DNA from: Lacticaseibacillus casei DSM 20011 = JCM 1134 = ATCC 393
GTDB taxonomy: Bacteria > Bacillota > Bacilli > Lactobacillales > Lactobacillaceae
Direction of reading: 5' to 3'
Assembly (NCBI RefSeq): GCF_000829055.1
Contig: NZ_AP012544.1
Location: forward strand, 2,860,930-2,924,929
DNA: 64,000 nucleotides
This document shows positions 23,835 to 32,652 of the stretch, piece by piece. Numbering within the stretch: position 1 is the first letter of the stretch; every line of letters begins with the position of its first letter. A program made the position numbers and the translations under genes. Below the pieces are notes generated by a model. It had not been told where the DNA came from and did not search any database. It saw only the letters and a list, made by a program, of their open reading frames with translations.

Positions 23835-23846
23835 AAAATCCTAAAA

Positions 23847-23919
23847 TGGGTGGTCAGGGGATCGAACCCTGGACCCACGGATTAAGAGTCCGTTGCTCTG
23901 CCAGCTGAGCTAACCACCC
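23847..23919 (-). tRNA. tRNA-Lys (anticodon CTT)
   Basis: The 73-base minus-strand sequence folds as a full cloverleaf: acceptor GGGTGGT/ACCACCC, D-arm containing AGCTCAGCTGGCAGAGC, anticodon stem ACGGA/TCCGT around CTCTTAA (anticodon CTT), and T-arm CAGGGTTCGATCCCCTG. Discriminator base A; CCA is not encoded. It decodes AAG. tRNA-Lys genes are frequent phage and island integration sites, which agrees with the adjoining prophage relics. Confidence 0.95.
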
Positions 23920-24560
23920 ATTGACTTATGTCTGTCGCGCTTCACGACTTAAATATAATATCATGTACCCCTTACTGGCGCAAGTGTTTTACAAACTTTT
24001 TTGAAGGAAAATTGATTTTGATACGTTGTAGAGCCAAATGCTGACCTAAATACGCGTTACTAACTGCACTTCATTAGGCTTACGGACAACAGACAGCAAT
24101 ATGTAAGTTTCCATATTCACTATGAACAGTACCACTTAAATGTCCGTACTTTTATAAATAGAACTCTGCAAGGCTGTGTTGGTCGTTCTCAGAACTTTTA
24201 AAGATATGCCTAGACCGGATATCGCTCACGTTTCAGCCCAAATTTTTGAAGAACTCCGGGAAAAAGGAACAAACAATTCATGGCGAACAAATAGCCCCAT
24301 TTTGTCTGATTCTCTAACGGCTATTAGTTGCACTAAGATTCACCATTTTGCTGAAGGAATATTGCTCAGGAGTTACTGCACACTTAACACGCTAGGTTGC
24401 ATTTTCCAGAACATCACAACGGTTGAATGGATTGTTAGTATTGAATTTTTGGCTGCGTCAACACTATAAAATTCAACCGACACTCTGAACTGAGCACCTA
24501 CATCACGTTCTTTTTTATCTCACCCTTCCGCTAAATGCCAGGGAGTCGTTATGTCAATCA
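23920..24560. other. Intergenic stretch, no supported gene
   Basis: About 640 bases without a convincing gene. A 97-codon open frame at 24176-24469 on the plus strand has no ribosome site and low-complexity Thr/Ser/Leu composition; I do not accept it. Confidence 0.5.
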
Positions 24561-24613
24561 AAAAGGCATCGATTCAAGAGAGACAAGGTCATCCCCTGAA
24601 ACCGATGCATTTA
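24561..24613 (-). terminator. Probable terminator of the PTS/kinase operon
   Basis: On the minus strand GCATCGGTTTCAGG and CTTGAATCGATGC form a hairpin with mismatches, followed by CTTTTT. It lies about 75 bases after the kinase stop codon. Confidence 0.5.
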
Positions 24614-24689
24614 TTCGTGTCACGTTAATCTATAGGCTTTCAATTCTAAAAAAGGTTGAAAATTGATCTGATTAGCCAGTTTCCAAAAA

Positions 24690-26177
24690 TTAACGAGTTG
24701 TTGACAACTCAAAGTCAGTTTTTGTTTTGTAAAGCGCTTTGTACTGCATTTCATAAACCCTAAGAAGTTCAGCAACCAAAGCTGTCTTTCGAGGTGAAAA
24801 TTGCTCACTGGGCACTTCAGGCAGACACCAACAATTATTGTTGGAAAAATCGGCCATTATGGTGGCTCCGCGAGAAACAGCTTCAGGAGTCTCTATTGAT
24901 TTCACACCGGAAGACATTAAGTCTGCTTTAAGTTGACTCCATAATGGGTCCTTTGTGCCGGGGCCAATCACTTTAATTCTCTTTATTGGATGAGTTGTCA
25001 AGCTCTCTACCGCATGCTTCAGTTCGAACGTTAACCCAAGGAAGAGACCAAATACCAAATCATCAATATCTGTTTGGTTGGTGAGTCCGTACCAAAGGCC
25101 TTTCGTCACAGTTGATTTGATCGGGCTCCCACTACCGCTGAAATGTGGAATGATGAAGTTAATGCTGTCAAAATTAATGCTCCCAGCCAGATAGCGTTTA
25201 TAAACAGAGTCAGACAACCTTAAAAAATCTTTCCCTGTTAAGTTATTGGCTTTTTGAAACCATTCAATGATTGATCCAGCTGACGGCAGAGCAGTAAAAA
25301 CCGTATACAGATTTGGGTTCATATAAATACCATACGCAACCCGTTTCTTTTCCTGATCTGCTCTCATTTCTAGCTTATCAGAAAGCATCAGAATCCCTTC
25401 CGTTGTGCCAGTGGAATCTAATAATTCTCCGATTTTTTGACCGCTAGACACGGATCCCACCATATGATCATGTCCTGCTATCGTAACCATTACTGCCTCG
25501 GATAATCCAAGGTTGACGGCGACCTTTTTAGTAATATGTGCCATCTTAGTTCCAGATGGATATGGTCGAGGGAATTCTACGTTTTCGATGCCAAAAATTC
25601 TTTTTACTCGGTGAGACCAACGCTTATGCATGATGTCAAATACCATTGTCCTACTTGCAATCGAAAACTCCGTGTTCATAGTTCCAGTCAAGTGATAAAC
25701 TAACAAATCAGGAATGCACAACCAAGTGTATTTACGCTGAGGATCAACAACATTTTCCAATAACCATTTAATTTTACTGGCAGAGTAATGTGCATGCGCT
25801 GGTAATCCAGTTATTGTATAGATTGTTTTTTTCTCTTCAGACGTAAGCTTATCAATGATTGTCTGGGAACGATTATCATACCAAGCAAGCATTGGAGACG
25901 CGATGTGTCCTGCTTCATCAACAAGAACGCCAGATTCGCCTACGCTTGCGATTGAAATCAATCTAATCGTATCGGTATAGTTTTTAACGATATCCTTCAA
26001 TGCACAGTCTAGACGTCTCCACAACTTGTTAATGTCAAAATTGATAAATTCACCAGTTTCTCGCTTCGGTGTTTCAAATTTAATCTGTTTTATTGGTCGG
26101 ATAGGCGTTTCGTCATTCCACAATGAGACTTTAGTATTCGTTGTACCAACATCAATTGTTAGATTTGCCAAGTTCAT
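24690..26177 (-). CDS. FGGY-family carbohydrate kinase
   Basis: The start is the ATG at 26177, with GGAG just before it; the gene begins inside the end of the EIIC gene, so translation is coupled. The 495-residue protein has the FGGY two-domain ATPase fold: phosphate-1 loop LTIDVGTTNTKVSLW, a catalytic Asp probably in MLAWYDNRS (as in xylulokinase/gluconokinase), IAGHDHMVGSVSSG and a C-terminal ATP-binding GPGTKDPLWSQLKADLMSSG. It phosphorylates a sugar, ketose or sugar acid. Its presence beside a PTS, whose product is already phosphorylated, and an aldolase is unusual. It may make a bisphosphate precursor or handle a dephosphorylated intermediate. Substrate unknown. Confidence 0.85.
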   Translation of the reverse strand: MNLANLTIDVGTTNTKVSLWNDETPIRPIKQIKFETPKRETGEFINFDINKLWRRLDCALKDIVKNYTDTIRLISIASVGESGVLVDEAGHIASPMLAWYDNRSQTIIDKLTSEEKKTIYTITGLPAHAHYSASKIKWLLENVVDPQRKYTWLCIPDLLVYHLTGTMNTEFSIASRTMVFDIMHKRWSHRVKRIFGIENVEFPRPYPSGTKMAHITKKVAVNLGLSEAVMVTIAGHDHMVGSVSSGQKIGELLDSTGTTEGILMLSDKLEMRADQEKKRVAYGIYMNPNLYTVFTALPSAGSIIEWFQKANNLTGKDFLRLSDSVYKRYLAGSINFDSINFIIPHFSGSGSPIKSTVTKGLWYGLTNQTDIDDLVFGLFLGLTFELKHAVESLTTHPIKRIKVIGPGTKDPLWSQLKADLMSSGVKSIETPEAVSRGATIMADFSNNNCWCLPEVPSEQFSPRKTALVAELLRVYEMQYKALYKTKTDFELSTTR

Positions 26178-27531
26178 CCACTCCAAATACTGACTTTTTT
26201 GTCACTCGATACAGCCACCAAATAATCAAACCAATTGCTGGAATTAAACCGAGTGCAATCGGATTTAATTCAAAGATTTTGACCAACCAGTACCGCAATG
26301 GATTGCCACCATCTAGAAAGCTGGTAACCGAGGTGCTTTTTGCACCTGCATAATTAACATTCTGAGCCATTTTGGTGATGGTTCCCGCCAAAGCTGATGA
26401 AATGTACAAATCTGCAATCAAACAAGGAATGCCAATAATGATTGATCGGAAAACATCTCCTTTGGTAGCCAAAACAATCATGGACGCAAATACTGCTAAA
26501 TTCGCTAAATCTGCTAAGGGCATTGTGCCGTTTCCCGGCAGCATAAATGCCAAGCCAACAGCAATTGGGGTTAAAATCAAACCGGTAGAAATAACAGCTG
26601 GATTTCCAATTGCTACTGCAATATCTAATCCAATATATAGTTCACCACTATTCTTCACATGCTTATTCAGCCAATCCTTAACTGCCTCGGAAATCGGAAG
26701 TAGACCTTCCATCAGAATTCGTACCATTCTTGGAAGAATAAACATGACAGCTCCCAAGTTGACCCCGATTTGCAAAATTCCACGAATGTCATATCCGGCT
26801 AGGATACCCAATAAAATTCCTAAAATTGTCCCAATCATCATAGGTTCTCCCATGATGCCAAAACGTTTTTGTATTGTTTCGGGATTAATATGGATCTTAT
26901 TAAGTCCCGGAATGTGGTCAATGATCCAGTTCCCTAATAAACCGATCGGCCAGAAGGTAATTGAAGAAACCGTCGGTAAAGAGATCCCCTCTAAACCAAA
27001 ATATTTTTCGCCTAGTGGCGCGGCCCAATCAGCTAATTTAAAGACGATCACAGTAATAACGCCTGCAGACAAAATACCCAACCCAAAATTACCAGTGATG
27101 TAATAAACAAGTGTTCCTGCTAATGCAAAATGCCAGTAATTCCAAAGGTCTACATCTACCGTTTTAGTCCACTTCATTCCCAACATAACGATGTTGATTA
27201 CGATAGTCATAATGATGACAAATGGTGCGATCGGTAACCCCCAAGTTATTGCGGATAATGCAGGCCAGCCTAAATCTGCATGTGGTAAACTCAAGCCGAT
27301 ATGCTTGACCATGACCTTCGCTGCTGGCCCAACATTATCGGATAAAATAGTCATAACGGCATTGATACCTACAAACCCGATACCAACCGTTAAAGCTGAA
27401 CGCAAGGCCTTCGTCCATTTAACCCGAAAACATAAGGCTAATATGAATAGGAATAACGGAAGCATTGCGGTTGCACCCATGCCCAGAACATATTGAACAA
27501 TACTGTTTAATTGATCAGCTAAATTCGACAT
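26152..27531 (-). CDS. PTS galactitol-type EIIC permease
   Basis: A 459-residue polytopic protein with ten or more hydrophobic segments, and the conserved galactitol/SgcC features: GNFGLGILSAGVITVI, the long loop FGLEGISLPTVSS, and GNPAVISTGLILTPIAVGLAFMLPG. EIIC-Gat proteins carry the sugar alcohol across the membrane while EIIB phosphorylates it. It follows the EIIB gene by 11 bases. The end overlaps the kinase gene. Length is typical for GatC. The true substrate may be galactitol, a tagatose-type ketose or a pentitol; the sequence does not decide. Confidence 0.88.
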   Translation of the reverse strand: MSNLADQLNSIVQYVLGMGATAMLPLFLFILALCFRVKWTKALRSALTVGIGFVGINAVMTILSDNVGPAAKVMVKHIGLSLPHADLGWPALSAITWGLPIAPFVIIMTIVINIVMLGMKWTKTVDVDLWNYWHFALAGTLVYYITGNFGLGILSAGVITVIVFKLADWAAPLGEKYFGLEGISLPTVSSITFWPIGLLGNWIIDHIPGLNKIHINPETIQKRFGIMGEPMMIGTILGILLGILAGYDIRGILQIGVNLGAVMFILPRMVRILMEGLLPISEAVKDWLNKHVKNSGELYIGLDIAVAIGNPAVISTGLILTPIAVGLAFMLPGNGTMPLADLANLAVFASMIVLATKGDVFRSIIIGIPCLIADLYISSALAGTITKMAQNVNYAGAKSTSVTSFLDGGNPLRYWLVKIFELNPIALGLIPAIGLIIWWLYRVTKKSVFGVDELGKSNN

Positions 27532-27542
27532 GCTTCTTTCTC

Positions 27543-27842
27543 CTATTCTTCGATTTGCTTTTTAATTTCCTCTAAGACCTTTTCTCCTCCGATACCCGTG
27601 ATGAGGGGAAGCGCCTTGATAACCGGTATTTCTGTCTTATACGGAACATTTGTAGTCGCAACGATTAGGTCGGCATCATGCAAATCGTATTCTGGCAGTG
27701 AAGCTACATTTGTTTGGGTATAATTAGCATCTAACCCGTGGTTCTGTAAGAACTCCATCGTCTTCTCTGCCACAACTGTCGATGTCGCGATCCCTGTAGC
27801 ACAGACAAACAAAATATTCTTTTTCTTCCCTGAATTACTCAT
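27543..27842 (-). CDS. PTS galactitol-type EIIB
   Basis: A 99-residue cytoplasmic protein with the phospho-cysteine loop ILFVCATGIATSTVVAEK, whose Cys receives phosphate from EIIA and passes it to the sugar. The remainder alternates strands and helices as in the Rossmann-like fold of GatB (DADLIVATTNVPYKT). The start overlaps the EIIA stop by four bases (ATGA). Size is usual. It works with 26152-27531 and 27839-28324. Confidence 0.9.
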   Translation of the reverse strand: MSNSGKKKNILFVCATGIATSTVVAEKTMEFLQNHGLDANYTQTNVASLPEYDLHDADLIVATTNVPYKTEIPVIKALPLITGIGGEKVLEEIKKQIEE

Positions 27843-28324
27843 TTTAATTCCCCCAAAATAGCTTTCTTAACGAATTTTGCAACTCTTGCATCAGAAGCAG
27901 TCTTAAATTCATTTAACATTTCTTGATCTTGAACAACTGTCATGATTCGTTTGAGAATATTGAGCTGTTTATTCGATTGCCCCAATGACAATAGAAAGAT
28001 GATTGAAACCTCAACCTTGTCATTTTCTGAACCCATGACCATCATCATAATCGGGGTTGAAAGAATACCAACAGATACCGCATTCGTTTTGACGAATTGC
28101 GCGTCAGTATGCGGAATTGCAACGCCGATGGGTTCTGTTGGTAACCCTGTCGGAAATTTTTCTTCGCGATCTTTTACTGCTTGCAGGTAAGCCGTAGTTA
28201 CTAAATTTTTAGCCAAAAGGTTTGCTGAAAGTTGATCAATAACTTCCGGAAAAGTAACCGCTTTCAAAAAATGCTTTACAAACGAGGGATCGAATATGAT
28301 CTCTTGTGAAACGTTCTCTGTCAT
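27839..28324 (-). CDS. PTS EIIA (mannitol/fructose-galactitol type)
   Basis: The 161-residue protein has the EIIA-2 fold with the active-site His in IGVAIPHTDAQFV (about 70), which takes phosphate from HPr, and the LSLGQSNKQLNILKRIM segment typical of the family. The gene is 12 bases downstream of the aldolase and overlaps EIIB. No anomalies are seen. With EIIB and EIIC it makes a complete three-protein system. Confidence 0.9.
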   Translation of the reverse strand: MTENVSQEIIFDPSFVKHFLKAVTFPEVIDQLSANLLAKNLVTTAYLQAVKDREEKFPTGLPTEPIGVAIPHTDAQFVKTNAVSVGILSTPIMMMVMGSENDKVEVSIIFLLSLGQSNKQLNILKRIMTVVQDQEMLNEFKTASDARVAKFVKKAILGELK

Positions 28325-28336
28325 TCTTGCGCCTCC

Positions 28337-29191
28337 TTATCGAACCGGTGTCGGTGATTTACCATTCATAACCTGGATTTTGTGATAAACGACATCCTCA
28401 ATTGCTTTTTCAGCGTCCAATGAAACATTAACTAGATCAAAGCGTTCTGGATCTGCTTGATAATCTTTGCCAGCAGATTCAATAAATGCTCGACGAAGAT
28501 CACTTGCAACATTAATTTTAATTACACCATTATCAACCATTTGAGCAATTTGATCGTCTGGGATGCCTGATGCCCCATGTAGCACTAAGGGTACCGGACA
28601 AATCGCTTTAATCTTCTTTAGCAATGGAAAATCGATATTAGGATCAAGATTTAGGCCATGGACATTTCCAACTGCAACAGCCAGTAAATTAACACCCGTT
28701 CTAGTGACAAAGTCCACGACTTGGTCTGGATTTGTCTTATTATGGCCTTCAGTAACATCATCATCTTCCTTACCAGCAATTGCCCCCAATTCAGCTTCTA
28801 CGGGGATACCATACCCCTTGGCAAATTGAACTGCCTCATAGGTATGTTTAATATTTTCATCGTAAGCATATTTTGCATTATCGGTCATAACCGATGTGAA
28901 CCCAGCCCGAGCTGCTTGGCGCACGGAATCAAATGTTTTCCCATGATCAAGATGGAGTGCAATTGGTGTATCCATATCTTTAGCACAACGTGTTACCATG
29001 TCAGCAATAAACCCATATCCCGAAACTGGAATGTTGGTTGGTGCAATTTGAATGAATGCCGGAATTTTGCTCTTTTCAACCGCTCTTAAAATTCCAACAG
29101 TCGTTTCCAAATTTGTTGTGTTAAAAGCACCAGCCACAACGTGTTGTCCTTTAATAATATCAATAAGATCAAATCCATTTACCAATGGCAT
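28337..29191 (-). CDS. Class II ketose-bisphosphate aldolase (tagatose/fructose-1,6-bisphosphate type)
   Basis: A 284-residue zinc-dependent aldolase. Visible motifs are IALHLDHGKTFDSVRQAARAGFTSVMTD (zinc His and Asp region, in part), EAELGAIAGKEDD, LLAVAVGNVHG and LVLHGASGIPDDQI with a second zinc His. These are the GatY/KbaY/FbaA signatures; it splits a ketose-1,6-bisphosphate into dihydroxyacetone phosphate and glyceraldehyde-3-phosphate. Its place next to a galactitol-type PTS favours tagatose-1,6-bisphosphate. It is the second gene of the operon, 16 bases after the regulator. Length is as expected. Confidence 0.88.
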   Translation of the reverse strand: MPLVNGFDLIDIIKGQHVVAGAFNTTNLETTVGILRAVEKSKIPAFIQIAPTNIPVSGYGFIADMVTRCAKDMDTPIALHLDHGKTFDSVRQAARAGFTSVMTDNAKYAYDENIKHTYEAVQFAKGYGIPVEAELGAIAGKEDDDVTEGHNKTNPDQVVDFVTRTGVNLLAVAVGNVHGLNLDPNIDFPLLKKIKAICPVPLVLHGASGIPDDQIAQMVDNGVIKINVASDLRRAFIESAGKDYQADPERFDLVNVSLDAEKAIEDVVYHKIQVMNGKSPTPVR

Positions 29192-29207
29192 AATTTACAA
29201 ACTCCTT

Positions 29208-29948
29208 CTAGCGTCTTTGCAACGTAGTAGTTAGAAAGTACTTGTTCCCTTTTAGCCAAACAGAACCATATTCAACCGTCTCATTTTCTGACATAAATAC
29301 AGTTTGTTGCATTTTCAAGGTTGGTGTAGAAGCGGGTAACCCTAAGATTTCGCCTCGCTCCGTTCCAATATTTAGTGCCTCATATGTGCTACGTGCAAAA
29401 CTAATTTGTCTTCCTGCAAGTTCCTCAATTTTTGCAAACAAGCTGATGTTATTAAAGTTTACCTTTTCAATACCTGGACAAAGTTTAATATTGATCCGAT
29501 TTTCAATTAGCATTAGCTTGTCATCCGCAACCGATCTTAATCGTTCCAAATACAGATACTCACTGCCGACTGGAATCTTAAGAGTGTCTGCAATCTTTTG
29601 GTTTGCCGGCAATAATTCTTGTTTAATCACCTGAGTTGTATAATTCAAATGCTGTTTATCAAGTGACTCCGCGAACGACATTAATTGGTCGTTCAAGGAA
29701 TATTCTACGTTTGGGTTGCTGACAAATGTTCCTTTTCCGTGTACCTTTTTAACCAATCCTTCTTTCAGCAAAACTTCAATTGCCTTTCGAACCGTTCCTC
29801 GGCTGACTTTCAAATTCAGACACATCTTTTGCTCTGAATCTAACCTGTCACCATCCTGTAAGCTTCTACCGTAGACCATGTCTCGCAAGTTATTGGCTAT
29901 TTGCTCATAGACAGGAATCATTGAAGACTTATCAATTGAGATCTTCAT
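29208..29948 (-). CDS. GntR/HutC-family transcriptional regulator (UTRA domain)
   Basis: The 246-residue protein has a winged helix-turn-helix (about 10-75: VYEQIANNLRDMV, LNLKVSRGTVRKAIEVLLKEGLVKKVHGKGTFV in part) and a C-terminal UTRA ligand-binding domain (about 95-245) ending EYGSVWLKGNKYFLTTTLQRR. Such proteins repress sugar operons until a sugar phosphate binds. It is the first gene of its own operon and probably autoregulates: two palindromic elements containing CTGTGT/ACACAG lie 45-75 bases upstream of its ATG. Confidence 0.9.
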   Translation of the reverse strand: MKISIDKSSMIPVYEQIANNLRDMVYGRSLQDGDRLDSEQKMCLNLKVSRGTVRKAIEVLLKEGLVKKVHGKGTFVSNPNVEYSLNDQLMSFAESLDKQHLNYTTQVIKQELLPANQKIADTLKIPVGSEYLYLERLRSVADDKLMLIENRINIKLCPGIEKVNFNNISLFAKIEELAGRQISFARSTYEALNIGTERGEILGLPASTPTLKMQQTVFMSENETVEYGSVWLKGNKYFLTTTLQRR

Positions 29949-29989
29949 ATCTCCACCATCCTTTTTCTAATCTATGAGTATCATAGTAC

Positions 29990-30063
29990 AACTGTGTAAC
30001 ACAGGGTACCTCTGTGTACAAGATTAATATAAGGTCATATCACTCTATATGCAAGCGTTTACT
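29990..30063. promoter_or_regulatory. Operator palindromes and cre-like site upstream of the GntR operon
   Basis: A perfect 13-base palindrome CTGTGTAACACAG (29992-30004) is followed by GGTACCTCTGTGTACAAG, which repeats the CTGTGT half. These suit a GntR dimer. Further upstream AGTAAACGCTTGCA (complement of 30050-30063) resembles a CcpA cre site with two mismatches. Confidence 0.6.
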
Positions 30064-30390
30064 ATTTATAATGATTAAAAACTTGCTCTATAATTCATGA
30101 AAAAGTAGACACGTACAGTAATTTGTGTACAATTAAGCTAAACAATGATAACGAAAGTTCTTACATGTCTTAAAACCATTTACATTACCAAAAATAATAT
30201 ATTCTTATAATTGGTGCAGATGATTGATCAAAATTCCAATCATATTAAAAATTCTTTACAGACATCACCAGCCGCAAAAAAGCTAGCCCTCTTTTGGATC
30301 ATATATTGGCGCTCAAGCCCTTTTTTAGCTTTCCCATATGGCACAAGAACTAGTTTGACATCCACATTCGAAGACCCACTTGCTCAGGCC
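30064..30390. other. Intergenic stretch, no gene seen
   Basis: AT-rich; probably holds the promoter of the GntR operon on its right-hand border. A short open frame at 30211-30417 lacks a ribosome site and overlaps a terminator. Confidence 0.5.
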
Positions 30391-30436
30391 AAAAATAAAA
30401 AGCAGTACACCTCATGATTGAAGTGTGCTGCCTTTT
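30391..30436 (-). terminator. Terminator of the prs-like gene
   Basis: On the minus strand GGCAGCACACTTC and GAGGTGTACTGC form a hairpin with one mismatch, followed by TTTTTATTTTT. Confidence 0.75.
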
Positions 30437-30487
30437 AGCATGAATTATCTAGGTAAAAACTAAACGTCGCTATCGTTTTTTGCCTTT

Positions 30488-31408
30488 TTAAAACAAAACA
30501 TGAATCGACTGATTACTATTAATCAACTTAATCGCCTTGCCCAGCATTGGCCCGACGGAAACTTGGGCGAGTCCTTCGAATTGGTGCTTGGGGTCGAGCT
30601 GGATGGTGTCGGTGATGACGACCTTTTTCAAGCCTAGGTGTTTGATTCGGTAAACCGCGCCGCGTGAGAAGACACCGTGGGTTGCGGCGGCGTAAATGTC
30701 GAGGGCGCCGGCTTCGCTTAAAGCCTTGTAGGAGTCAACGATCCGATCACCGGTATCGATCAGGTCATCAATGATGATGGCGTACATGCCTTCAACGTTA
30801 CCGATGACGCCGATATGATCCTGATCGCGCTTGTCCACGATGGCGATGGGCGTATGTAACTCTTCCGCCAACGCCCGGGCCTGTTTGGTGCCGCTGTGAT
30901 CTGGAGCAATGACCACAACATTGTCGCCGAGATTCAGCTTCTTGAAGTAGTCTCCGATCAACCGGTGGGCCTTGAGATGGTCAACCGGAATATCAAAGAA
31001 CCCTTGAATCTGGTCGGCATGCAATTCGACTGCCACAATGCGATCGACGCCATCCATTTCCAACATGTTAGCGACTAATTTGGCAGTGATCGGTTCCCGT
31101 GATCGCGCTTTTCGATCAGCACGCGCGTACCCATAATATGAAATGACCACGTTAATATGGTGTGCACTGGCGCGGCGCAAAGCGTCAACCATGATCATGA
31201 GCTCCATGAAGTTCTCATTAACCGGATCAGAGACTGACTGGATCACATAAACATCAGCACCACGAACACTTTCCGGCAATTCGATCTGAATCTCACCATC
31301 GGCAAAGTGATTAACGCTCGCGGGCGACAGCGGTAATCCGACTTCTTCCGCAATCTTTTCAGCTAATGGACGATTACCATTGAGACTGAACAACTTTAAT
31401 TCGTGCAT
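30488..31408 (-). CDS. prs: Divergent ribose-phosphate pyrophosphokinase (PRPP synthase) paralogue
   Basis: The 306-residue protein follows class I PRPP synthase along its length: HFADGEIQIELPESVRG, SYYGYARADRKARSREPITA, ELHADQIQGFFDIPVDHL and the PRPP loop AIIIDDLIDTGDRI. These enzymes make PRPP from ribose-5-phosphate and ATP. Two features differ from textbook Prs: the loop is DDLIDTGDR rather than DDIIDTAGT, and the flexible catalytic loop after VDKR reads DQDHIGVIG, shorter and without the usual second Arg. The length is about ten residues below normal. It may be a second, specialised or regulatory copy. It is a single gene with its own terminator. Confidence 0.85.
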   Translation of the reverse strand: MHELKLFSLNGNRPLAEKIAEEVGLPLSPASVNHFADGEIQIELPESVRGADVYVIQSVSDPVNENFMELMIMVDALRRASAHHINVVISYYGYARADRKARSREPITAKLVANMLEMDGVDRIVAVELHADQIQGFFDIPVDHLKAHRLIGDYFKKLNLGDNVVVIAPDHSGTKQARALAEELHTPIAIVDKRDQDHIGVIGNVEGMYAIIIDDLIDTGDRIVDSYKALSEAGALDIYAAATHGVFSRGAVYRIKHLGLKKVVITDTIQLDPKHQFEGLAQVSVGPMLGKAIKLINSNQSIHVLF

Positions 31409-31608
31409 CGATTTCTCCCTTGTTCATATTTAACGGTCTGCACCGTCATTATACGAGAAAAAACAAGAAATTGCGACTGGTTATCTAATGAGTTAAAGTG
31501 ATAGCAGAACATTTGCAGATTCATAAGCAAGGCTTCAGCCAACCTTAGCTTTAGCATTTGCCATGCTTTGATCCAACTGCAAGACTTGGAAATGGAGGGC
31601 TCTTTATC

Positions 31609-32538
31609 ATGAAACAAAGCCATTTGATCGGCCTTGCAACCCCGTTGTTATTGTCAGCGGGCACCTTAGCAACTGCTGAGCGTTTTTATCAATATGCATT
31701 TCGCCGAATTAATTATATTCCGGACGCACGCAGCTCCATGCAAAAATACGCTCCGTTATATTACAGTCACGTCCATTGGGTTGAAAGTCAGCGCCATATC
31801 GAAGCCTGGCACATGACCGCCCCGGACAACCAGCGCCTCGAAGCGCTCTGGTTACCACATCCCGGCAGTAAAAAGGCCGTCATTATCGGCCATGGGTACA
31901 AGGGCACCGGTATCACCATGAGTAATTTTGCCCACATGTTTTATGATTTAGGCTTCAACGTCTTGTTGCCGGATGATCGCGGCCATGGCGAGTCAGATGG
32001 CGAATACATCAGTTTTGGCTGGTTGGATCGCCTTGACTACCTGGGCTGGCTGCAGCGCATTCTCGACCGTCTGGGCAATGACGCGAAGTTACTGCTGTTT
32101 GGCACCAGCATGGGCGGCGCAACGGTATCGTTAGTCGCCAGTGAACCAAGTCTGCCTAAGCAAGTCAAAGCCGTGATTGAAGATTGCGGCTACACGGATG
32201 TCGAAACAGAGTTAGCGTACTTGCTCAAAAAGCAGTTCCACTTACCACCGATGCCATTGGTTCCGTTGGCAAGCTTTATCAATTACCGACGACTAGGCTA
32301 TCCCCTACGCGTTGTAAATGTTCGCCAGGCGTTGACGCACAATCGGCTGCCATTATTCGTCATTCATGGCGCTAATGATGTTTACGTACCAACTGAAATG
32401 GGCCGCCAGAATTACGCTGCCTCAGCTGGCCCCAAGGCGTTGTGGATCGTTCCCGGCGCCGCCCATGCGGAAAGCTACTGGGTCAATCCGGCGGCGTATC
32501 AGGCGCACGTCAAGCGGTTCCTGGATATTTTCTTTTAA
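31609..32538 (+). CDS. Alpha/beta hydrolase with N-terminal membrane anchor
   Basis: The start is the ATG at 31609 (MKQSHLIGLATPLLLSAG), preceded by GGAGGGCTC; the frame extends upstream without support. The 309-residue protein starts with a hydrophobic segment (about 5-22) and then an alpha/beta-hydrolase fold: AVIIGHGYKGTGITMS (oxyanion region), DDRGHGESDG, nucleophile Ser in LFGTSMGGATV, Asp in HGANDVYVP and His in PGAAHAESYW. These complete a Ser-Asp-His triad. It resembles YqkD/FrsA-like esterases of Gram-positive bacteria, anchored on the outer or inner face. The natural substrate is unknown. Confidence 0.88.
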   Translation: MKQSHLIGLATPLLLSAGTLATAERFYQYAFRRINYIPDARSSMQKYAPLYYSHVHWVESQRHIEAWHMTAPDNQRLEALWLPHPGSKKAVIIGHGYKGTGITMSNFAHMFYDLGFNVLLPDDRGHGESDGEYISFGWLDRLDYLGWLQRILDRLGNDAKLLLFGTSMGGATVSLVASEPSLPKQVKAVIEDCGYTDVETELAYLLKKQFHLPPMPLVPLASFINYRRLGYPLRVVNVRQALTHNRLPLFVIHGANDVYVPTEMGRQNYAASAGPKALWIVPGAAHAESYWVNPAAYQAHVKRFLDIFF

Positions 32539-32560
32539 ACCGGTTACTAATCGGATCAGC

Positions 32561-32600
32561 AAAAAACGCTTGGATGTCACAACGCATCCAAGCGTTTTTT
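32561..32600. terminator. Bidirectional intrinsic terminator
   Basis: AAAAAACGCTTGGATG and CATCCAAGCGTTTTTT flank a short loop. It lies between the convergent hydrolase genes 31609-32538 and 32653-33606. Confidence 0.85.
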
Positions 32601-32652
32601 CATGGTGATTGATCAAATATCGTCTAGCTCAACATGTTCCGCGGCCCGGCAC

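Noticed and set aside
23602..23844. 80-codon open frame overlapping the GGTTGTCT repeats
   Set aside because: Its protein is made from the repeats and the tRNA terminator hairpin; coding is unlikely.
24176..24469. 97-codon open frame in the gap after tRNA-Lys
   Set aside because: No ribosome site, atypical composition, and no neighbour to support it.
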